Assembly: GCA_002335425.1 (NCBI GenBank)
Contig: DDCB01000037.1
Span: 1 to 27,212, forward strand
Length of the DNA stretch: 27,212 nucleotides
Direction of reading: 5' to 3'
From: Chthonomonas sp. UBA2017
GTDB taxonomy: Bacteria; Armatimonadota; Fimbriimonadia; Fimbriimonadales; Fimbriimonadaceae
Shown piece after piece: positions 22,150 through 27,212 of the stretch (positions are counted from its first letter, which is position 1; every line of letters begins with the position of its first letter). Both the position numbers and the translations under genes were made by a program. Below the pieces are notes generated by a model. It did no database searches. It saw only the letters and a list, made by a program, of their open reading frames with translations, and had not been told where the DNA came from.

Positions 22150-25100
22150 TTAGTTAAAGAAGCCGACGCTTCGGGCGAGCCGAACGTCGTCGCCTCCCGT
22201 CAGTTCGTCGAGATCCTTCAGCGTGAGTTCCTTGTTCGCAGCGTCTTCGACCGAGACCTTCAGACACAGCGACCGAAGCTCATTGACGAGAATCTTGAAC
22301 GACTCGGGAATTCCCGGCTCGGCAAGCGTCTCGCCTTTGACGATGCTCTCGTACGCCTTGACCCGTCCGGTCACGTCGTCGGACTTGATCGTCAAGAGCT
22401 CCTGCAACGTGTAGGCGGCGCCGTAGGCTTCGAGGGCCCAGACTTCCATTTCGCCAAAGCGCTGGCCGCCGAACTGCGCCTTTCCACCGAGCGGCTGCTG
22501 GGTGACGAGCGAGTAGGGGCCGATGCTTCGAGCGTGGATTTTCTCGTCCGCCAAGTGCTCCAGCTTCAGGATGTACATCACTCCGACCGTAATCGGGTTA
22601 GGCAACAGGTCGCCCGTCAAGCCGTCCCGGATGTACGACTTGCAGGTCTCGGGGTCGATTCCCGCTCGGCTGAAGGTATTCGCCTGAATCTTTTCGAGGA
22701 TGTCGGCGTAGACCTCGGCCGGCGCCTTGAACGGAGACCCCATTTCGTTAAGCTCCTCGGGCTCCCAGTTGTGGATGTCGTATTCCAGCAACTGAGCCGC
22801 GGTCAGAGTCGGCTTGGCGGCGACGATGCGGCTGATCCGTTCGAGGTGAGGCTGATCCAGTTCGCGAAGGCGAGCACCGATCGCGGTCATCATCGAATCA
22901 AGGGTCGCGTCCTTTTCGAACTGCAGGTTGAGTTGCAGCTCGCTGTTGACATACGCCCCCAAGACATGGCGGCGCATCATGTCGCCCATGCGGCGGACCT
23001 CGTCGAGGATCTCCTCTTCGGTCGCCCCTTCAAAGGCCGAGCACTCGTAGCGAACTCCGAGCCTTCTTCCGGCATAGCCGAGGTGAGTCTCCATGATCTG
23101 ACCGATGTTCATCCGGCTCGGAACACCGAGCGGATTCAGAACGACATCGACCGGCGTCCCGTCAGCGAGCATCGGCATGTCTTCGACCGGCAGAATCTTC
23201 GAGATGACGCCCTTGTTGCCGTGTCGCCCGGCCATCTTGTCTCCGACCATGAGCTTGCGCTTTTGGGCGGTGTAGACCTGGACCGTCATGTTCGTTCCGG
23301 CGGGAAGTTCGTCGCCAGGAATCTGCAGGAGCGGCTCGTCGGTCCGATCACAGATCAACCGGTCGCGCTTCTTCGACTCCTTGTAGACGTAGTTGATCGA
23401 CGGGCTCAAGTACTTGAACCGGCTAAAGACCTTGACATCGACGACCGTTCCTCGCTCGCCATGGGGGACTCGCAAACTGACGTCACGGGTCTCTTCGGCC
23501 TTTTTGCCAAAAATCGCAATGACCAACCGCTCTTCGGCGGTCATTTCGGTTTGGCCCTTCGGCGCGACCTTTCCGACGAGAATGTCTTCGGGCCGGACTT
23601 CGGCGCCGACTCGAATGATGCCGTTTTCGTCGAGATCTTTGAGCGCTTCTTCGCCGACGTTCGGGATGTCCCGAGTGATTTCTTCGGGTCCGAGCTTCGT
23701 GTCGACGGCCTCCGTTTCGTGTCGTTCGATGTGGATGGACGTAAAGACGTCGTCTTTCACCAATCGCTCGGAAATCAGGATCGCGTCTTCGTAGTTGTAG
23801 CCGCCCCACGGCATAAACGCCACCAAGACGTTCTGGCCCAGCGCAAGCCGGCCGTTGTCGCAGGTGGGGCCGTCCGCCAACGGGTCGCCTTTGAGGACCC
23901 GATCTCCGGGGAACACGACGGGGCGATGGGTAAAGCACGTCGATTTGTTGCTCTGCACCATGTGCATCAGCTCATAGTGGTCGAGCGTCCCATCGTCGGC
24001 TCGGACGGTGATCTCATTCGCTTCGACCTTCTCGACATAGCCGGCTCGATGAGCCACAACCGCCGCTCCCGAGTCGACGGCGGCGATTCGCTCGTAGCCC
24101 GTTCCGACCACCGGTGCGTCGCTGCGCAAGCAAGGCACCGCCTGGCGTTGCATGTTCGCGCCCATCAAGGCCCGGTTGGCGTCGTCGTTTTCAAGGAAGG
24201 GGATGAGCGCGGTCGCGACGGAGATGATCTGCACCGGCGAGATGTCCATCAAATCGACCGACTCTTTCGGGACGGTCGGATAGCTCGCGCCACCAAACTC
24301 GCGGTCGCCCCCCGGGCACCGCACTTGAACCCGCTCGTTGACGATCCGACCTTCGGAATCGAGTTCAATGTCGGCCGGAGCCACGCGCACGTTAAAGTCT
24401 TCTTGCGCGGTCAGATAGACGATCTCCTCTTGGACGACGCCGTCGATGATCCGCCGGTACGGCGTCATGATGAACCCGAACTCATCGACCCGGGCATGGG
24501 TCGTCAGCTGGCTGATGAGGCCGATGTTCGGACCTTCAGGCGTCTCGATCGGGCAGATCCGGCCGTAGTGAGACCGGTGGACGTCGCGAACTTCGAGCTT
24601 GGCGCTCGTTCGCTGAAGGCCGCCCGGTCCGAGGCTGGACAGTCGCCGTTTGTTGGTCAGCTCGCTCAGAGGATTTGTTTGATCCATAAACGTGCTGAGC
24701 TGGTTGCTGCTGAAGAAGCTCTTGATCGAGGCGCTGACCGGCTTGACGCTCAAGATAATGCCGGGGAGCAGGTTGTCTTGGTCGGCGCTGGTCATCCGCT
24801 CGCGAGCGACCTTTTCCATCCGAACAAACCCGAGCCGGAGCTGGCTTTGGAGCAGCTCTCCGACGCTTCGAACCCGCTTATTGCGCAAGTCGTCGATGTC
24901 GTCGCGATCCGCCTCCTTCATCAGGTAGGGGATCATCGCGATGAGGCTCGCGGCGAGGTCATCGCTCGTCAAGTGCCGCACATTTGGCGGGACGTTGATC
25001 TTGAGTCGCTGGTTTAAGAACCGGCGGCCCACCTTGCCGAGATCGTAGCGCTTGACGTCGAAGAACTGGTTGTAAAGAAGCTGCTTGGCGGCGTCTTCGG

Positions 25101-26187
25101 TCGCGGCTTCGCCGGGTCGCAGTCGCTTGTAGAGGTCCAAAATGGCCTCTCGCATGTTCGTGGTTTTGTCTTGTTCGATCGTCGCCTCGACGTGCGGGGG
25201 GACGTCGAGCACTTCGACCGTCGCCAGGCCCATCGACTCGATCTTCTTGGCGGTTTCGCGCTCGATGCGCTCCAGCTTTCGAAGGACAATCTTGTTCCCT
25301 TCCTTCAGATCCTGAAGCAATCGCTTTCCGGTCAGGTCATCAGCGGTGGGGTTCTCAAGAGTTCGCTCCTCACCAAAATGCCAGAGCATCTCTTCATTGG
25401 TGCCCAGAGGCAACTCAACCTTCGCTTCCAAATCGCCGTGCTCGGCCAGCCGCGCCAGATCGCTCTTCGTGAGAATCGTGCCTTTCTCCACGAGGACCTC
25501 GCCTGTGGAAGGGTCGGCGACCGGCTCAGCGACCTTCATATGCAAGGCGTCTTTGAGGGGCTTGGTGTATCGGGTCCGCCCTCGAAGTCGGTCCGGGCTC
25601 GTCGAGTCGAAGAAGCAGTGCAGGACCTTGATTAATTGGGTGATCGGAAGCTTCTTCGTCTGGCTAATCTGGGTGTAGACCGCCATGTTCGAATCGGACT
25701 CGATTTCAAGCCAGGGGCCCTCCATCGGGATCACCCGAGCCGAGACGATGACTTGCATCGCCGAGTCGACCCCTTCTTCGAAGTAGAGGCCGGGCGAACG
25801 GCTGAGCTGGGAGACAATGACCCGCTCCCGACCGTTGATAATGAACGTCCCTTTGTCGGTCATCAGTGGCAAATCGCCCAGATAGACCTCGGATTCGATC
25901 TCTTCTCGGTCCTTTCCACCCAGGCGAACGGTCGCCTTGATCGGGGCTTCAAAGGTGAGGTCGCGGTCGCGACATTCCTGTAGCGAGTATTTAGGCTCGC
26001 CGAGAATAAAATCAACGAACTCGATGTAGTTCGTTTGGGTGAAGTCCCAAATAGGAGAAAAGGTATTGAATAGCTCGGGCAAGCCCTCTTCGATGAACCA
26101 TCGATAGCTATTCAATTGTAATTCGATCAGGTTGGGGACCTCAAGGTGACGCCCGATACGCTTGTGCGTGGGCTGGATAACTCTCAT
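22150..26187 (-). CDS. rpoB: DNA-directed RNA polymerase subunit beta
   Basis: A 1345-residue beta subunit of RNA polymerase, complete from N terminus (MRVIQPTHKRIGRHLEVPNL) to C terminus. Conserved core blocks are present: the rifampicin region (about 491-521), HYGRICPIETPEGPNIGLI, the GRHGNKGVISKILP catalytic-site block, and the C-terminal GGKAQFGGQRFGEMEVWALEA. The ATG at 26187 has GGAGG five bases upstream; an adjacent TTG is too close to it. In the rifampicin region, Thr499 and Asn512 occupy the positions of E. coli Gln513 and His526. rpoC does not follow: the next genes downstream are gcvH and gcvPA. rplJ and rplL do not precede it. The gene has its own promoter and terminator. Confidence 0.98.
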   Translation of the reverse strand: MRVIQPTHKRIGRHLEVPNLIELQLNSYRWFIEEGLPELFNTFSPIWDFTQTNYIEFVDFILGEPKYSLQECRDRDLTFEAPIKATVRLGGKDREEIESEVYLGDLPLMTDKGTFIINGRERVIVSQLSRSPGLYFEEGVDSAMQVIVSARVIPMEGPWLEIESDSNMAVYTQISQTKKLPITQLIKVLHCFFDSTSPDRLRGRTRYTKPLKDALHMKVAEPVADPSTGEVLVEKGTILTKSDLARLAEHGDLEAKVELPLGTNEEMLWHFGEERTLENPTADDLTGKRLLQDLKEGNKIVLRKLERIERETAKKIESMGLATVEVLDVPPHVEATIEQDKTTNMREAILDLYKRLRPGEAATEDAAKQLLYNQFFDVKRYDLGKVGRRFLNQRLKINVPPNVRHLTSDDLAASLIAMIPYLMKEADRDDIDDLRNKRVRSVGELLQSQLRLGFVRMEKVARERMTSADQDNLLPGIILSVKPVSASIKSFFSSNQLSTFMDQTNPLSELTNKRRLSSLGPGGLQRTSAKLEVRDVHRSHYGRICPIETPEGPNIGLISQLTTHARVDEFGFIMTPYRRIIDGVVQEEIVYLTAQEDFNVRVAPADIELDSEGRIVNERVQVRCPGGDREFGGASYPTVPKESVDLMDISPVQIISVATALIPFLENDDANRALMGANMQRQAVPCLRSDAPVVGTGYERIAAVDSGAAVVAHRAGYVEKVEANEITVRADDGTLDHYELMHMVQSNKSTCFTHRPVVFPGDRVLKGDPLADGPTCDNGRLALGQNVLVAFMPWGGYNYEDAILISERLVKDDVFTSIHIERHETEAVDTKLGPEEITRDIPNVGEEALKDLDENGIIRVGAEVRPEDILVGKVAPKGQTEMTAEERLVIAIFGKKAEETRDVSLRVPHGERGTVVDVKVFSRFKYLSPSINYVYKESKKRDRLICDRTDEPLLQIPGDELPAGTNMTVQVYTAQKRKLMVGDKMAGRHGNKGVISKILPVEDMPMLADGTPVDVVLNPLGVPSRMNIGQIMETHLGYAGRRLGVRYECSAFEGATEEEILDEVRRMGDMMRRHVLGAYVNSELQLNLQFEKDATLDSMMTAIGARLRELDQPHLERISRIVAAKPTLTAAQLLEYDIHNWEPEELNEMGSPFKAPAEVYADILEKIQANTFSRAGIDPETCKSYIRDGLTGDLLPNPITVGVMYILKLEHLADEKIHARSIGPYSLVTQQPLGGKAQFGGQRFGEMEVWALEAYGAAYTLQELLTIKSDDVTGRVKAYESIVKGETLAEPGIPESFKILVNELRSLCLKVSVEDAANKELTLKDLDELTGGDDVRLARSVGFFN

Positions 26188-26220
26188 CAACGCCTCCGGG
26201 AGAAATTCGCGCGAACGTCC

Positions 26221-26250
26221 ATTCTACCAGGAAGAACCCGCCGAACTCAA
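26221..26250 (-). promoter_or_regulatory. rpoB promoter
   Basis: On the minus strand TTGAGT (26250-26245) and TAGAAT (26226-26221) are 18 bases apart. The -10 ends 33 bases before the rpoB ATG, giving a leader of about 26 bases that includes GGAGG. This is the best-formed leadered promoter in the window. Confidence 0.6.
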
Positions 26251-26260
26251 GAGGTCGGGT

Positions 26261-26536
26261 TTACTTTTGGTCAAGCCGTTCGGGAAGGTCAGGGGGCGCC
26301 GGGGCCACCATCCGGCTGAGGTGGTCGCTGGCGATGATTTGTTGCTGCACCAGGTACTTGAGTTCAGTAACTTCTTGCCGGAGGGCCGCGATTTCGGGGT
26401 TGGGTTGCTGTTGGAACGCGCCTCGCTGTTGCATCAGCTCGGCCATCTTCCGTTGGTGATTGGTCAAGATGGCGATGATCGGGATCATGAAGATCAAGAT
26501 CGGGATCGTTAGCGGCAGCATTTCAACTAAGTCCAC
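26261..26536 (-). CDS. Small membrane protein with C-terminal coiled coil (PspB-like layout)
   Basis: A 91-residue protein if started at the GTG at 26536, where AAGGAG lies 11 bases upstream. The GTG at 26548 overlaps that site, and the ATG at 26521 (86 residues) is a fallback. It has one N-terminal membrane helix (MLPLTIPILIFMIPIIAIL), then a charged QRKMAELMQQ segment and a heptad-like helix (EIAALRQEVTELKYLVQQQI), ending in a proline-rich tail. The layout of a short helix with PLTI followed by a coiled coil resembles the phage-shock protein PspB, but the sequence match is too weak to assign. It directly precedes the rpoB promoter, where rplL is usually found. Confidence 0.65.
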   Translation of the reverse strand: MDLVEMLPLTIPILIFMIPIIAILTNHQRKMAELMQQRGAFQQQPNPEIAALRQEVTELKYLVQQQIIASDHLSRMVAPAPPDLPERLDQK

Positions 26537-26603
26537 AACAAAAAGCACTCCTTTCGGCGGGTCGCTCGGAGCCGGGCCGTCGCCCTGCCCGTCGCTCGAT
26601 ACG

Positions 26604-26636
26604 TATATATACCTCTCGAATTGAGTCCGGTTTCAA
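26604..26636 (-). promoter_or_regulatory. Promoter of the small membrane protein gene
   Basis: On the minus strand TTGAAA (26636-26631) is followed after 19 bases by the AT-rich TATATATACGTAT (from 26611), an obvious -10 region in otherwise GC-rich DNA. It would give a leader of roughly 60 bases. Confidence 0.5.
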
Positions 26637-26650
26637 CGTCCCCAGACCTT

Positions 26651-26676
26651 GGGGTTCGGGGGTCCGGGGGTTCGGG
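26651..26676 (+). other. G-quadruplex motif
   Basis: Four G runs of 4, 5, 5 and 3 bases are separated by three-base loops TTC, TCC and TTC on the plus strand. This meets the canonical G3+N1-7 pattern. It lies 15 bases upstream of the -35 of the small membrane protein gene, on the non-template side for nothing annotated to its right. Confidence 0.7.
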
Positions 26677-26690
26677 TTCAGAGATTGGGG

Positions 26691-26736
26691 AGGCCTGAAG
26701 GGCCGACATCTCATAGCGAAGGCCGTAAGGCCTGGA
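26691..26736. repeat. REP-like two-hairpin repeat, copy B
   Basis: Read on the plus strand, this matches the minus strand of copy A (14531-14576) at 36 of 46 positions without gaps. Hairpins are GGCCT-GAA-GGGCC (one G-U pair) and GGCC-GTAA-GGCC. Most differences from copy A inside the stems are compensated on the other arm. Confidence 0.7.
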
Positions 26737-27035
26737 AACGAGCCGCGTTACTCATCCGCCGCCGCGGGCAGAGCCGTGAGCGCGACGAAGGGGCGCGACC
26801 GGCGAGGGCGTGGCATTGGGCGCGGCGGCGGATTCGGGAGCAGATTTCACTTCAAGCCACTCGCCCCTTGAGATCGTTGCTCCGCGCCGCTCACAGCGTC
26901 CCGCAGTTCGCTCCTGAATGAAACTCGGCCCGCTGAAACGCGAAGTCGCACCAGCTAAAGTCCAGCAGACCACAGGAAGCCAGACCAAATGACCTGAGTC
27001 TGGACCTCAGTTCTACATCCATTGTCCCTTGCAGG
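26737..27035. other. Intergenic stretch without a recognisable gene
   Basis: Between the REP-like copy and the tandem repeats I see no convincing coding region. Short open frames on both strands lack protein-like composition. A minus-strand frame is open from the window edge down to about 26898 and covers the 48-bp repeats, but no start, ribosome binding site or homology supports it. Confidence 0.4.
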
Positions 27036-27212
27036 GCCCAACCACTCGGAAGCGGCAGGTTGTCGGGCAGAGGTCTGCTGCTGGCTGCACCACTCGCAAG
27101 CGGCTGGTTGTCAGACAGAACCCTAGGGCTGGATTGTCCAGTCGGCTCAGCAGCAGGTTGTCGCGGAGCCCTGGGGCTGGTTGCGCCACTCGGAGGCGGC
27201 AGGTTGGGCGGA
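27036..27212. repeat. 48-bp tandem repeat array, running off the window
   Basis: The core CCACTCG (CCAGTCG in the third unit) recurs at 27042, 27090, 27138 and 27186, exactly 48 bases apart, followed in each unit by a variant of GCGGCAGGTTG. The units are diverged from each other and continuous, with no unique spacers. The period is a multiple of three, so long open frames cross the array on both strands. On the minus strand the units read as a proline-rich 16-residue repeat with LPDNLPLPSG-like cores. The array continues beyond the end of the sequence, so its size and whether it is coding cannot be told. Confidence 0.7.

Noticed and set aside
21682..25017. 1111-residue open frame on the plus strand
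   Set aside because: It lies antisense to gcvH and rpoB, which are certain genes, and its translation has no recognisable domain. It is a by-product of GC-rich codon use.
27036..27212. CRISPR array
   Set aside because: The 48-bp units are contiguous and diverged, with no conserved repeat separated by unique spacers, and no cas genes are near.

Overview
The window is a GC-rich stretch of bacterial chromosome, densely packed with housekeeping genes on both strands. I see no rRNA, phage, integrase, transposase, CRISPR array or defence locus. The mix of genes is a two-subunit glycine decarboxylase (gcvPA/gcvPB), a DUF1385/YqhQ-type membrane protein, LemA, FliL, a lone pstB, and several genes with a TAnnnT hexamer just upstream of the start codon and no clear ribosome binding site. 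It suggests a deep-branching, non-proteobacterial, flagellated bacterium. Armatimonadota (Fimbriimonadia-like) is my best guess, but this is inference from gene content and style, not from a marker-gene comparison.

Layout. Positions 131-463 hold a MITE-like element: imperfect terminal inverted repeats enclosing a 66-bp tandem array. It supplies the C-terminal tail of a diacylglycerol-kinase-like protein (389-1450, minus). Divergent from that gene are acpP and fabF (1548-3062). Converging on fabF is a MATE transporter plus SRAP-domain protein operon (3059-5176, minus). Next come an AIM24-family protein (5295-5966), a DUF1385 membrane protein (5938-6948, minus) and an overlapping three-gene operon: secreted protein, TPR protein, rsmG (6995-10343). 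A lone pstB (10340-11134, minus) has a candidate Pho box. Then fliL, the coupled pair ubiX and an SDR-like epimerase, and a zinc alcohol dehydrogenase (11302-14489). A two-hairpin REP-like repeat sits against tRNA-Ser(UGA), followed by lemA and an L,D-transpeptidase (minus). Divergent from these are a CoA-transferase B subunit and a GNAT protein. The minus-strand operon gcvH-gcvPA-gcvPB-ctlX (17761-21939) follows, then rpoB (22150-26187, minus) with its own promoter and terminator, and a small membrane coiled-coil protein. The final ~660 bases are non-coding or uncertain. They contain a strong promoter, a G-quadruplex motif, a second copy of the REP-like repeat and a 48-bp tandem array running off the window edge.

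How the genes work together. acpP and fabF belong to fatty-acid elongation. gcvH, gcvPA and gcvPB make the glycine-cleavage P and H proteins; gcvT is absent here, and a citrulline-hydrolase-like gene is attached to the operon. The L,D-transpeptidase and LemA are envelope genes. The most notable observations are rpoB unlinked from rpoC and rplJL, non-consensus residues at two rifampicin-contact positions of RpoB (equivalents of E. coli Q513 and H526), the structured repeats, and the candidate Pho box. I found no clear novel multi-gene system.
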